64,000 nucleotides of DNA from DATFRY01 sp963764695 (lineage in GTDB: Bacteria; Myxococcota_A; Polyangia; Haliangiales; Haliangiaceae): positions 620,001 to 684,000 of the forward strand of contig CAVXTW010000001.1 of assembly GCA_963764695.1 (NCBI GenBank). Reading direction: 5' to 3'. Shown here one piece after another: positions 46,903 to 56,783 of the stretch (its first letter is position 1; each line of letters begins with the position of its first letter). The notes beneath the pieces are model-generated. The model was not told the DNA's origin, ran no database searches, and worked only from the letters and a program-made list of their open reading frames with translations. The position numbers and the translations under genes were made by a program.

Positions 46903-48264
46903 TCAGGCCCCGAGATGGTCCTTCTTGACGTAGAGGGTGCAGCCGCGCTCGCTGCGCGGGGTGTGACTGCTCCCCGGCGGGTAGCGCACCCAGCTGCCCG
47001 CGCGGTAGTCGCCGTGCTCGTCGCCGAAGCTCCCCTCGATCACGAAGATCTCCTCTCCGCGCGGGAACTGCTGGGCCGGCACCTGGGCGCCGGCCGCGAT
47101 GCGGACCAGGCGCATGGTCTCCGGGTGGCGCTCGTCGCGGTAGAGCGGAATGACCTCCACACCGCCGACGGAAGGATGCGGCGACCACGCGGCCCGCGCG
47201 GTGTCGATGCGCACGGTCTCGCGATCGAGGCCGACGTACTGCCGCAGCTTCACGAACAGCACGCACCCGTCTCGCGAGGAGGGCGCGTGCTCGAAGCCCT
47301 CCGGGTTGAGCAGGTACGACCCGGCCGGGTGCTCGCCGGTCTTGTCGATGAACACGCCCTCGAGCACCAGGATCTCCTCGCCGTCCGGGTGGCCGTGCGC
47401 GTGAAACGCGCTGCCCGGCAGGTAGCGCACCACCGACGTCACCCGCCCGGCCTCGGCCGGACCGACGAGCTCCAGCCGCTTGCGCAGCACCGTCGGGCTC
47501 GGGCTCGCCTCCCACTCCATCTCGTCGGTATGGCGGAAAATCGGCGTGGCCGGCACATCGTCAGTATAGGGCAGGGTGGCGGCGGCGAGCGCCCGGCGGG
47601 TGGCGCGCACCATCAGGGCCACCGCGCAGAAAAGCGCGACGGCGCCGGCCACGGCCATGACGGTCCAGGCCGCGCCCAGCTGCGATCGAGCGGCCCACAG
47701 AGACACCGCGTCGCGCGCCAGACCGCCGCCCAGCGCCGCCAGCGTCACCGACGGCAGCGAGCCGATGAACGTGCCGGCCGCGAACTTGCGATGCGACAGC
47801 GGCGACGCGGCCAGCACCATGTTCAGGACGTTGTGCGGCCCGGCCAGCCGCAGCAGCGCCACCAGCCGGGCGCCGCCGTCCTCGACCGCCGCCGCGATCG
47901 CCCGCCACCGGCGGCGCCGCGCCACCAGGGCCGCCACCTGCTCGCGAAGCAGCCAGCGGGCCAGCGTGAAGGCCACGTTGGCCCCGGCGAACACCGCACC
48001 CACCGCGATCGGCACGCCCAGCGCCGGGCCGAACACGTAGCCAATCAGGGCGGCCAGCCACAGGGTCGGCACGCCCAGCGGGATGCCCACGACGACCAGC
48101 CCGGCCGCCAGCACGCGCCCGAGCATCCCGGCCGCGCCCAGCCAGGCCACGCCGCTCGACAGCGCCGCGCGCCCCTGCGGCAGCGCCACCATCGCGAAGG
48201 CGGCCACCAGTGCGACCGCGAGCGCGGCGAGCAGCGTCCGTCGCCCGTGCACGCCGCGCGGCAT
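46903..48264 (-). CDS. VTT (TVP38/TMEM64-like) membrane protein fused to ChrR-like bicupin
   Basis: This 453-residue protein starts with MPRGVHGRRTLL. Residues ~10-230 are a multi-pass VTT/SNARE-associated-type membrane region (VVVGIPLGVPTLWLAALIGY, GANVAFTLARWLL, HNVLNMVLAASPLSHRKFAA). After a short linker come two ChrR-type cupin repeats: the first with SAFHAHGHPDGEEILVLEG, the second with QFPRGEEIFVIEGSFGDEHG, each with conserved His and Glu. The frame is uninterrupted, so this looks like a true fusion, although a separate cupin start near MEWEASPS cannot be excluded. VTT proteins move lipids or small solutes; ChrR-type cupins often bind zinc. Confidence 0.75.
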   Translation of the reverse strand: MPRGVHGRRTLLAALAVALVAAFAMVALPQGRAALSSGVAWLGAAGMLGRVLAAGLVVVGIPLGVPTLWLAALIGYVFGPALGVPIAVGAVFAGANVAFTLARWLLREQVAALVARRRRWRAIAAAVEDGGARLVALLRLAGPHNVLNMVLAASPLSHRKFAAGTFIGSLPSVTLAALGGGLARDAVSLWAARSQLGAAWTVMAVAGAVALFCAVALMVRATRRALAAATLPYTDDVPATPIFRHTDEMEWEASPSPTVLRKRLELVGPAEAGRVTSVVRYLPGSAFHAHGHPDGEEILVLEGVFIDKTGEHPAGSYLLNPEGFEHAPSSRDGCVLFVKLRQYVGLDRETVRIDTARAAWSPHPSVGGVEVIPLYRDERHPETMRLVRIAAGAQVPAQQFPRGEEIFVIEGSFGDEHGDYRAGSWVRYPPGSSHTPRSERGCTLYVKKDHLGA

Positions 48265-48292
48265 GACCCGGAGTCTAGCGCGGGCCGGCAGG

Positions 48293-48388
48293 CGGTCTGG
48301 TCCCTTCGAACCGCGAAGACGCGAAGGGCGCGAAGCGGTTTCCCTTCGTGTTCTTCGCGTCTTCGCGGTTCGAAAGGGACCAGAACCG
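48293..48388. repeat. Palindromic repeat element upstream of the biotin carrier gene
   Basis: Two arms of about 34-36 bases are inverted copies with one or two differences: left 48293-48326 containing ttcgaaccgcgaagacg, right 48353-48388 containing cgtcttcgcggttcgaa. They are separated by ~26 bases. The element fills most of the 139-base gap between two divergent genes and ends 15 bases before the start at 48404. It resembles an interspersed palindromic unit and could also act on transcription. Confidence 0.7.
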
Positions 48389-48403
48389 CTATACTGCCGC
48401 GCC

Positions 48404-48919
48404 ATGCGGCGCGAGATCTCCGCCACGGTGGAAGGCCGCGAGATGACCATCGTCATCGAGCCATCCGCGGATGGACGCTGGCAGGTCTCGGTCAACGGGC
48501 AGGGCGCGCGTCTCGTCGATGCGGTCGAGATCCGGCCCGGGACCTGGTCGCTGCTGGCAGACGGCCTCTCGCTGATGGTCGACCTGGACCGGCGAACGCC
48601 GGCCGCCGTGCTGTTCGCCGGTGTCGAGGCGCGGGTCGAGCTGGTCGACGCCCGACGGCGCAGGTTGGCCCGGTCGGTGGCGCAGGGTGCCCAGGGCGCG
48701 CAGAACGGCGAGGTCGTGCGCGCGCCGATCGCCGGCCGGGTGGTCAAGCTGCTGGTCGCGGCCGGCGATCAGGTGGCGGCCGACCAGGGCGTGGCGGTGC
48801 TCGAGGCGATGAAGATGGAGAACGAGATCAAGGCGGCCCGCGGCGGTGTGGTCGAGACCCTGCACGTGCAACCCGGTCAGTCGGTCGACACGCAAGAGCC
48901 GCTCATCACGCTCGGCTGA
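48404..48919 (+). CDS. Biotin carboxyl carrier-type (biotin/lipoyl attachment) protein
   Basis: This 171-residue protein ends in a biotinyl domain: VVRAPIAGRVVKLLVAAGDQ, then VLEAMKMENEIKA with Lys in AMKM as the biotin attachment site, and LHVQPGQSVDTQEPLITLG. The first ~90 residues have a beta-rich pattern as in the separate carrier subunits of acyl-CoA carboxylases. No carboxylase or transferase gene is adjacent, so the partner subunits must lie elsewhere. Candidate reactions are propionyl-CoA or acetyl-CoA carboxylation. Its upstream region is dominated by a palindromic element. Confidence 0.9.
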   Translation: MRREISATVEGREMTIVIEPSADGRWQVSVNGQGARLVDAVEIRPGTWSLLADGLSLMVDLDRRTPAAVLFAGVEARVELVDARRRRLARSVAQGAQGAQNGEVVRAPIAGRVVKLLVAAGDQVAADQGVAVLEAMKMENEIKAARGGVVETLHVQPGQSVDTQEPLITLG

Positions 48920-49276
48920 CCGCGGCCCACCGCGCATCCGACCGGTGATCAGCACCGCTGAAATGACGTGCGCGGCTTCATGGCCACGCCGACTGCGCCC
49001 GCGAGAGGCACAGCAGAACTGCCTCAGCCGTGTCACCGCTCCACGCGGGGTCGGAGGGCCCCACGTGACGGGCGGAGCGCTGCGCAGCGTGCGTACGCGC
49101 TGCCTGGCCGCTGGCGTTCCGATGAACACGGTATCGACGGAGAGGTACGTTGCTTGCAAACTCGCCTCCCTGATGAGGCGGCCGATCGACGTCTACAGGT
49201 GTGCCCGGTTCATCGGCGCCGCGGCGGCATCGATGGCGGCGGCCCGCGCGGACGGCGCCGCAGCCGAGGTTGGCGG
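48920..49276. other. 357-base region without a convincing gene
   Basis: A frame ending at 49280 overlaps the dehydrogenase start as ATGA and could encode about 50 residues from an ATG near 49121 (MNTVSTERYVACKL). The codon usage and Ala-rich end give no family signal, so I do not call it a gene. A 12-bp palindrome (cgctgcgcagcg, 49078-49089) is present. The region presumably holds the promoter of the dehydrogenase gene. Confidence 0.4.
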
Positions 49277-50245
49277 ATGACCGCGAAGACGATGCGGTCG
49301 GCCGTGCTGGTGGCCCCGCGCCGCTTCGAGGTGCGCGAGGTGCCGCTGCCACAGCCTCTGCCCCATCAAGTACGGGTGCGCGTCGAGGGCTGCGGCGTGT
49401 GCGGATCCAACCTGTCGCCGTGGCAGGGGCGGCCCTGGTTCCACTATCCGCTGCCGGCCGGCGCGCCCGGGCACGAGGCGTGGGGCCGCGTCGACCTCGT
49501 CGGTCGCGACGTGCGCGGCGTCCAGGTCGGCGATCGCGTGGCCGGCGTCTCCCAGTGCGGCTTCGCCGAGTACGATCTGTTCGAGCAGTCGGGCGTCGTG
49601 GTGCTGCCGGAAAAGCTCGACGGTGAGGCGGTGCCGGCCGAGCCGCTGGGCTGCGCCATGAACGCGTTCCGGCGCTGCCGCATCCGCGCCGGTCACTCCG
49701 TCGCCGTGGTCGGGATCGGCTTCTTCGGCGCGCTGCTGGTCAGCCTGGCCGCGGCCGCCGGCGCGCGCGTCATCGCCGTGTCGCGCCGTCCGTTCTCGCG
49801 CGAGCTCGCACGCGAGATGGGCGCCGACGAGACCCTGCCGTTCGAGGCACCGGATCTGGCGGAGCGGGTCTTCGAGCTGACGGGCGCGCGCGGCTGCGAC
49901 CGGGTCATCGAGGCGATCGGCAACCAGGAGGCGCTCGATCTGGCCAGCCAGCTGACCTGCCTGCACGGCCGGCTGATCATCGCCGGCTTTCACCAGGACG
50001 GGGCGCGCCAGGTGGACATGCTGCTGTGGAACTGGCGCGGCCTCGACGTGGTCAACGCCCACGAGCGCGAGCCAATCGCCCAGGTCGAGGGCATGCGCTC
50101 GGCGCTGGCCGCCATGGCGAGCGGCGATCTCGATCCCGGTCCGCTCTACACCCACCGGGTCCCGCTCGAGCGCATCGACGACGCCTTCGCCGCCCTCGAG
50201 TCGCGCGACGAGGGCTTCGTCAAGAGCCTGGTCCTGGCCGCCTGA
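49277..50245 (+). CDS. Zinc-type (MDR) alcohol/polyol dehydrogenase
   Basis: This 322-residue medium-chain dehydrogenase has the catalytic zinc region CGVCGSNL followed by GAPGHEAWG. The Rossmann motif is VAVVGIGFFGALLVSLAAAAG, and FHQDGARQVDMLLWNWRGLDV belongs to the substrate region. The four-Cys structural zinc lobe is absent, making it shorter than classical ADHs and closer to the sugar/threonine-type subgroup. Substrate unknown. The last 100 bases overlap, on the opposite strand, the end of the iron-permease family gene. Its start overlaps a short unassigned upstream frame. Confidence 0.85.
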   Translation: MTAKTMRSAVLVAPRRFEVREVPLPQPLPHQVRVRVEGCGVCGSNLSPWQGRPWFHYPLPAGAPGHEAWGRVDLVGRDVRGVQVGDRVAGVSQCGFAEYDLFEQSGVVVLPEKLDGEAVPAEPLGCAMNAFRRCRIRAGHSVAVVGIGFFGALLVSLAAAAGARVIAVSRRPFSRELAREMGADETLPFEAPDLAERVFELTGARGCDRVIEAIGNQEALDLASQLTCLHGRLIIAGFHQDGARQVDMLLWNWRGLDVVNAHEREPIAQVEGMRSALAAMASGDLDPGPLYTHRVPLERIDDAFAALESRDEGFVKSLVLAA

Positions 50246-50730
50246 GCGTCTAACCCTTGTGATGCGACTCGGGCACGAGCGGCCTGCCGTGCCTGGGCTG
50301 CCATCTCGTGGAGCTCCTGCTCGATCGACGTCGACGCGCCCGGCTCGAGCTTCGCCGCGCTGTCGGAGAGGTGCTGGTAGCGGCGGTAGATGTACTCAAT
50401 CTCGCGGTCGGTCATGTCCTCGACGTCGATGAGGCGGTTCGACGCGCCCGGCATGGCGGCGATGAGCTCGTTGAGCTTGAGCTGCAGCGCCCGCGTCTCC
50501 TTGTTCTGCGAGTGCTGGATGAGGAACACCATGAGGAAGGTGACGATCGTGGTGCCGGTGTTGATGACCAGCTGCCACGTCTCCGAGAAGCCGAACAGCG
50601 GCCCGCTCACCGCCCACACGACCACCACCGCCATCGCCAGGCCAAAGGCCCGGAAGCTGCCGGTGGCGCTCGACGCCCGGCCCGCGAACGACTCGAACGC
50701 ATCCTCGACCCGGTCTTTCAGCTTCGCCAT
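50146..50730 (-). CDS. Low-affinity iron permease family membrane protein
   Basis: This 194-residue protein starts at MAKLKDRVEDAFESFAGRAS. Two close membrane segments follow (FRAFGLAMAVVVVWAVSGPLF, and after FGFSETWQ, LVINTGTTIVTFLMVFLI). The family hallmark TWQLVINTGTTIVTFLMVFL is followed by QHSQNKETRALQLKLNELI. Despite the family name, transport activity is not established for many bacterial members. The last ~33 residues are encoded antisense to the end of the dehydrogenase gene (100-base overlap). A stop in another frame lies just before this overlap, so the true C-terminus may be near 50250 if a 1-base error exists. Confidence 0.8.
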   Translation of the reverse strand: MAKLKDRVEDAFESFAGRASSATGSFRAFGLAMAVVVVWAVSGPLFGFSETWQLVINTGTTIVTFLMVFLIQHSQNKETRALQLKLNELIAAMPGASNRLIDVEDMTDREIEYIYRRYQHLSDSAAKLEPGASTSIEQELHEMAAQARQAARARVASQGLDAQAARTRLLTKPSSRDSRAAKASSMRSSGTRWV

Positions 50731-50785
50731 GGGGGAAACCGTAGCCGGGTGCGGCGGCGGCCGCAGCGCGTTTTGCCGGGCCGGC

Positions 50786-52195
50786 TCAGCCCTCGGCCGC
50801 GGCCAGCGCAGGCGCGAGACCGTCGAGATCCGGCGAGCGATCGCGCGCGATGCGGTAGCGGGCCAGGATGCGCTGGGTCGCGGCGTGCGCCGCGTCGCAG
50901 TCCAGTACGATGGACCCGTCGCTCGACGTCTTGATCTCGACGAGACCACGGCTCGCCTCGAGCTGCTGCACGAAGTCGATCATGTCGCGCGGCATGCGGC
51001 CGTTCACCGCGATGATCGACTCGCTGTACAGGTGCTCGTAGCCGACGTTGATCTCGTCGGCCAGCACCTGGGTCAGGATGACGACCTCCTGCCGCTCCGG
51101 CGTGCGATTGCCCGAGTAGTAGAGGTGCAGGAACTCCTTGGGCGCCTTGTCCCACCAGCTGTCCCAGGTGGACAGGTAGTCGCGCGAGAGCACCTGGAAG
51201 ACCAGCCCGCCGTAGACGAAGTAGGTGGGCGTGCGGTCGTACTGGCTGCGCGCCACCAGCGGGGCGGGCGGCTCGAGCTGCACGGTCACCTTGCGGCGCA
51301 CGCCCTTGCGCAGGATCAAGAGCTCGAGCGGATCGCCGACCGCGCACCATCCCAGCATGACGTCGTAGCGGGTGCGGTAGCGGCCGCGGAACTTCACCGT
51401 CGAGTTGGCCGAGATGCGGTGGTCGGCGATCTCGAGGATGGCGTCGCCCGGCTCCAGCACGCCCCAGGCCGATCCGCCGTAGTCGACCGACAGGACCAGC
51501 ACGCCGCCGTCGCCGTCGGCCAGGCCCACGCGGCGGCGCAGGTACGGGTTCTCGATCCCCTGCGTGGTCAAGCCGAGCGCCGGGATCTGGAGCTCGCCGG
51601 TCCTGTCGACGGCCGACAGGAAATGCTTGATGATCGGCGCCGGCACCATCTCGCCGATGTTCTCGGCGCTCTCCAGCTTCTGGAAGGCGATGCCGACCAC
51701 GGCGCCGCTCTTGAACACCGGCCCGCCGCTGTTGCCCTTGTTGATGGCCGCGTCGACGGTGACCGCCAGCAGGTGGCGCTGGCTGTGGCTGTAGCGCTGG
51801 ACCTCGATGCGCGACACGACGCCCTCGGTGATCGAGACCTCCTCGCCGCCGACCGGGAAGCCGACCACGGCGACGCGGTCGCGCAGATCGGGAAGCTCGC
51901 CCAGCTTGGCCGGCTCGATGCCGTCGAGGAAGTGCCGGTCGTCGACCCCGATGAGGGCCAGGTCGCAGTCGTGGCAGACGCCGATGACGCGCGCGACCGC
52001 CTTTTCCGGATCGGAGATCTTCTGCACCTGCAAGAAGGTGCTGTTGGCGATGACGTGGGCGCCGGTCAGGATGCGGCCGGGCCCGATCACCACGCCGGAG
52101 CCGGTGCTCGAGTGAGGCACCTGCGCCTGCCACGGAGAGTCGTAGTCAGGATCCTGGGTGGTGGCGTAAATGCGTACGACGGACAGGTAGGACAT
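50786..52195 (-). CDS. Deg-type (S1C) serine protease with PDZ domain
   Basis: This 469-residue protein starts at MSYLSVVRIYATTQDPDY; a 39-residue upstream extension is possible but lacks features. The trypsin-like domain has His in ILTGAHVIANS, Asp in HDCDLALIG and Ser in NKGNSGGPV. PDZ-like regions follow (LEPGDAILEIADHRI, and later YEHLYSESIIAVNGRMPRDM). The lack of a signal peptide and the start VVRIYATTQDPDYDSPW resemble the Deg9/Deg10-like intracellular subgroup of plants and bacteria. It is a quality-control protease or chaperone. It follows the kinase gene on the same strand after a 55-base gap. Confidence 0.92.
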   Translation of the reverse strand: MSYLSVVRIYATTQDPDYDSPWQAQVPHSSTGSGVVIGPGRILTGAHVIANSTFLQVQKISDPEKAVARVIGVCHDCDLALIGVDDRHFLDGIEPAKLGELPDLRDRVAVVGFPVGGEEVSITEGVVSRIEVQRYSHSQRHLLAVTVDAAINKGNSGGPVFKSGAVVGIAFQKLESAENIGEMVPAPIIKHFLSAVDRTGELQIPALGLTTQGIENPYLRRRVGLADGDGGVLVLSVDYGGSAWGVLEPGDAILEIADHRISANSTVKFRGRYRTRYDVMLGWCAVGDPLELLILRKGVRRKVTVQLEPPAPLVARSQYDRTPTYFVYGGLVFQVLSRDYLSTWDSWWDKAPKEFLHLYYSGNRTPERQEVVILTQVLADEINVGYEHLYSESIIAVNGRMPRDMIDFVQQLEASRGLVEIKTSSDGSIVLDCDAAHAATQRILARYRIARDRSPDLDGLAPALAAAEG

Positions 52196-52250
52196 TCGAT
52201 CCGTTCCCAACCTATCACAGTCGCCGCGGCCGGCGGTCGGAGTCTCGCGG

Positions 52251-53468
<1,218 letters not shown>

Positions 53469-53605
53469 TGCGTCCCCATGATAGCAGAGCGAGTCGCTGC
53501 GCGGGGCACCCGCGGTGGATGCAGTCTGAGCACCGCCATGCGGCCGGTTGCGGCAGCGGACGGCATTCGGCCTGCGCCGGCGCGGAGGCGTGCGAGGATG
53601 AAAAT

Positions 53606-54463
53606 GTGGCTCGCAGTCCGGTGTCGCCAATGGCCGCCGTCATGCTCGCGCTGGGGCTCGGCGTCGGGCTGGCGGGGCCGGCACAGGCGCAGGAGCCGGC
53701 TCGGGACGAGATCGAGATCGACTGGGGCGTGCACGTGCCGATCGTGGTGGCCGGCGGGCTCGGGCTCGGCCTGTCCGAGGCGCTGCTCAAGGACCGCCTC
53801 GCCGGCGACCGCTGCAGCTGGTGCGAGGGGAACGCGTTCGACGACCACGTGCGGGCCGAGCTGCGCTGGTCGGATCCGCAGGCGGCCCACCAGCTGAGCA
53901 ACCTGCTGGTCCACGGCGTCGCGCCGGCCTCGGCGTTCGGCCTGACCGCGCTGGTGGGCTGGCGCGACGGGCGCGCCGCGGACTGGCCGGTCAACGCGTT
54001 CGCCGTGCTGGAGGCGACCATCCTGGCCGCGGACCTCACCCAGCTGGCCAAGTTCCAGAGCGGGCGGGCTCGCCCCTACATGCGCGAGCTGGGCGGTGAT
54101 GTGGCCGGCGCGCCGGGCTCGGCGGCCGAGCACAACCTGTCCTTCTTCTCCGGCCACACCTCGTTCGCGTTCTCGCTGGCGGTGGCCAGCGGGACGGTGG
54201 CCAGCATGCGCGGGTATCGCGGTGCGCCGGTCGTGTGGGGCGTCGGTCTGGGCGCCGCGGCGCTGACGGGGTGGCTGCGCGTGGCGGCCGACCGGCACTA
54301 CGCCAGCGACGTGCTGACCGGGGCGCTTGTCGGCTCGGCGGTCGGCTTCGCGGTCCCCTATCTGCTTCATCGCCGGCGGCGGCCGGACAGCGTCAAGGAT
54401 CTGCGGATCGGCGTGGCGCCGGCCCCGGGCGGCGCGCTGTTCGTGCTGGGCTGGCAGCGCTGA
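53606..54463 (+). CDS. PAP2-family membrane phosphatase
   Basis: This 285-residue protein starts with GTG at 53606, supported by GAGGA 7 bases upstream (53594-53598). A later ATG at 53630 is the alternative. A signal-like segment (AAVMLALGLGVGLAGPAQAQ) precedes several hydrophobic helices. PAP2 phosphatase signatures are all present: KFQSGRARPY, FFSGHTSFAFSLA, and RVAADRHYASDV. These enzymes dephosphorylate lipids such as undecaprenyl diphosphate or phosphatidic acid at the membrane surface. It converges on menE with a 15-base gap. Confidence 0.9.
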   Translation: MARSPVSPMAAVMLALGLGVGLAGPAQAQEPARDEIEIDWGVHVPIVVAGGLGLGLSEALLKDRLAGDRCSWCEGNAFDDHVRAELRWSDPQAAHQLSNLLVHGVAPASAFGLTALVGWRDGRAADWPVNAFAVLEATILAADLTQLAKFQSGRARPYMRELGGDVAGAPGSAAEHNLSFFSGHTSFAFSLAVASGTVASMRGYRGAPVVWGVGLGAAALTGWLRVAADRHYASDVLTGALVGSAVGFAVPYLLHRRRRPDSVKDLRIGVAPAPGGALFVLGWQR

Positions 54464-54478
54464 GGGCGATCGGGCGGG

Positions 54479-55717
54479 TCAACGCAGCGGGATGAGGTGG
54501 GCGGCGGCGAGCCGTGCGGTCTCCCGGCGATCGACCTTGCCACTGGCCGCGATGCCGAGCTCGTCGAGCCAGGCCAGCTGGCGCGGTCGGTGGCGGCCGA
54601 GTCGATCGACGATGGCGGCCTCGATGTCCGCCGTGCGCACGTCGGCGCCGGCCACGAGCGCGGCGGCGACGAGCTCGCCCCATTCCGTGTCCGGGACGGC
54701 GAACACGCACGCGGACGCGATGCCCGGGATCGACTCGAGCACCGCCTCGAGCGCGGCCGGATCGATCTTCTCGCCGCCGGACACGATGACGTCGTCGGCG
54801 CGGCCGTGGACGTGAAGGCGGCCCTCGAGGAGCTCACCGCGATCGGCGGTGACGAACCAGCCATCGGCGTCAACGGCGGCGATCGCGTCGTCCGGCGGCG
54901 CGAAGCCGCGCAGCAGCACCGGGCCGCGCACGGCGATGCAGCCGTCGCGCACCGCGAGCTCGATGCCGGGCAGGACGCGGCCGTCGATGGCCACGTGCGA
55001 GCAGGTCTCGGTCATGCCGTAGGTGGTGTGCACCGGCACGCCGCGGTCGGCGGCGCGGGCCAGGAGCGATGGCGACGCGGCGGCCCCGCCCAGCAGGACG
55101 CAGCGCAGGTGCGCGGGCGGGCGCCAGTCCGCCGTGTCGAGCAGCCGCACGAGCATGGTCGGCACCAGGGACACCAGGGTCACGCGATCGCGCTCGATCT
55201 GGCGCGCGATGGCGGCCGGGTCGAAGCTCGGCGCCGGGTCGGCCAGCACGGCGGTGCGGCGCGCCCACAGGCAGCGCGACAGGACCGAGAGGCCGCCGAT
55301 TGTCGACAGCGGCAGGCACGCCAGCCAGCGGTCGTCGTCGCGCCAGCCCAGCACGGCGGCGCCGGCGGCCGCGCTGGCGGCGAAGGCGGCCCGGTCGAGC
55401 AGGGCGCAGCGGCGCCGCCCGGTCAATCCGGACGTGTAGACCAGCGCGGCGACCGGCTCCGGCACGCGTGCGGGGATGGCAGCGCGCAGGACCGCCAGCT
55501 CGTCCTCGGCAGCGCGCGCCGGCAGCAGCGCGACCGGGGCGCCGCGCAGGGTCGCCGCGTACAGCGCGCACACGTCGCGCACGGTCAGGGCCGGCTGCAG
55601 GGCAAGCGGGCGTCCCGGCGCCAGCGAGAGCTCGGCCGCGCGGCGCGCCGACATGCGGGCAAGCGCGGCGAACGTGTAGCTCTCGCCGCCGGCGATCAGC
55701 GCGACCGGGGCGGTCAC
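54479..55717 (-). CDS. menE: o-Succinylbenzoate-CoA ligase MenE
   Basis: This 412-residue acyl-adenylate-forming enzyme activates o-succinylbenzoate with CoA in menaquinone synthesis. The start is a GTG in the first copy (lower coordinates) of a 71-bp tandem duplication; it overlaps the duplicated end of menC. Motifs are the phosphate loop LVYTSGLTGRRRCA (with RRR in place of the usual xPK), TYGMTETCSHV, YVTADR-type strand GWFVTADRGELLEG, VIVSGGEKIDP and the terminal Lys in SGKVDRRE. The shortened N-terminal domain is typical of MenE. It is the last gene of the men operon. Confidence 0.9.
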   Translation of the reverse strand: MTAPVALIAGGESYTFAALARMSARRAAELSLAPGRPLALQPALTVRDVCALYAATLRGAPVALLPARAAEDELAVLRAAIPARVPEPVAALVYTSGLTGRRRCALLDRAAFAASAAAGAAVLGWRDDDRWLACLPLSTIGGLSVLSRCLWARRTAVLADPAPSFDPAAIARQIERDRVTLVSLVPTMLVRLLDTADWRPPAHLRCVLLGGAAASPSLLARAADRGVPVHTTYGMTETCSHVAIDGRVLPGIELAVRDGCIAVRGPVLLRGFAPPDDAIAAVDADGWFVTADRGELLEGRLHVHGRADDVIVSGGEKIDPAALEAVLESIPGIASACVFAVPDTEWGELVAAALVAGADVRTADIEAAIVDRLGRHRPRQLAWLDELGIAASGKVDRRETARLAAAHLIPLR

Positions 55718-55829
55718 AGCGCGACTCCGAGGCCGCCGCGGTGCGACTCGATGTGCAGGCCGGCGATCAGCGCGACCGGGGCGGTCACAGCGCGACTCCG
55801 AGGCCGCCGCGGTGCGACTCGATGTGCAG
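55688..55829. repeat. 71-bp tandem duplication at the menC/menE junction
   Basis: Two copies of a 71-base unit (55688-55758 and 55759-55829) are identical and extend into a few shared bases beyond. Each contains the last codons of menC, the GTGA coupling site and the first codons of menE. Because 71 is not a multiple of three, the GTG in the menC-proximal copy reads into a 24-residue dead-end frame. The other copy starts the full menE. Confidence 0.9.
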
Positions 55830-56783
55830 GCCGCCGGCGAGCTGGGGAACGGCAGCGGCCGGCAGCGCGGCGAGGCCGGCGTGGAGGCCGAGCCCGGCCG
55901 CCGGATCGCCGGGGATCGCGAGGGCGAGGGCCAGCTCGGCGTACGCGGCCAGGGCGACCGGCCCGTCGAGCAGGTGGCTGATGATCGGGATGGCGCCGGC
56001 GCGGCGCGCGCGTCCGGCCCACGCGGCCGCCGCCGACAGGCCGCCCAGCACGGCCGGCTTGAGGACCAGCGCGCGAACCAGACCGCGCTCGAGCGCGAGG
56101 ATCGTGTCGGCCTCGGCATCGAGGGTGCTCTCGTCCAGCGCGATCGGGACCGGGGACGGAGACGCCAGCGACAGCAGATCCGCGGCGGAGGTCGGCTCCT
56201 CGACCCACTGCGGCTCGAGGTCGGCCAGGAGCGGCAGGTAGCCGGCCGCCTCGGCGCCGGACCACTGCCGGTTGATGTCCAGGCGCAGGCGGATGTCGCG
56301 GCCGGCGAGGGCGCGGCGCGCATCGTCAAGGTCGCGCTCGAGTCGCCCCGGCTCGCCGAGCTTCACCTTCCACGTCCCGATACCGGGCGGCGCGTCGGCG
56401 CCGTCGGGCGAGACGATGGCCGAGCAGTCCAGCCGGCTGGCCGGGCGCGGCGACAGGAGCTCCGCGATCGATGCGCCGGTCAGCTGCGCCGCCAGATCGA
56501 ACAGGGCAGTCTCGAGCGCGAGGCGAGCGGCCGGGAAGCGGCGGTCGATGACATCGACGACGGCCGCGATGGCGGGCGCGGTCGGCGGAAGCGCCGTCGG
56601 AGGCGCGGCGACGGCCCTCTCGACCGCGCGCATCGCGTCGTCCGGCGAGTCGGGAGAGCGGCCGGGCAGCGGCGAGCACTCCCCGGTGCCGGTGCGGCCC
56701 GATCGATCGACGAGGCGGACGATCGACGTGCGCGCGCCGAGGCGAACCACCTCGGCGGCCACGACCTCGATCGCCGCCGACAT
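55785..56783 (-). CDS. menC: o-Succinylbenzoate synthase MenC
   Basis: This 332-residue enolase-superfamily enzyme dehydrates SHCHC to o-succinylbenzoate. Catalytic features are KVK in TWKVKLGE, Asp in RLDINRQW, Glu in QWVEEPT, Asp in IALDEST and Lys in LVLKPAVLGG. The start ATG overlaps the menA stop (TGATG). The stop lies inside the duplicated 71-bp unit, so the final codons HIESHRGGLGVAL exist twice in the DNA but only once in this protein. Confidence 0.92.
   Translation of the reverse strand: MSAAIEVVAAEVVRLGARTSIVRLVDRSGRTGTGECSPLPGRSPDSPDDAMRAVERAVAAPPTALPPTAPAIAAVVDVIDRRFPAARLALETALFDLAAQLTGASIAELLSPRPASRLDCSAIVSPDGADAPPGIGTWKVKLGEPGRLERDLDDARRALAGRDIRLRLDINRQWSGAEAAGYLPLLADLEPQWVEEPTSAADLLSLASPSPVPIALDESTLDAEADTILALERGLVRALVLKPAVLGGLSAAAAWAGRARRAGAIPIISHLLDGPVALAAYAELALALAIPGDPAAGLGLHAGLAALPAAAVPQLAGGLHIESHRGGLGVAL

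Noticed and set aside
48846..49280. Frame of 144 codons ending in an ATGA overlap with the dehydrogenase
   Set aside because: Its first part overlaps the biotin carrier gene out of frame and the remainder shows no family pattern; kept only as a note on the intergenic region.
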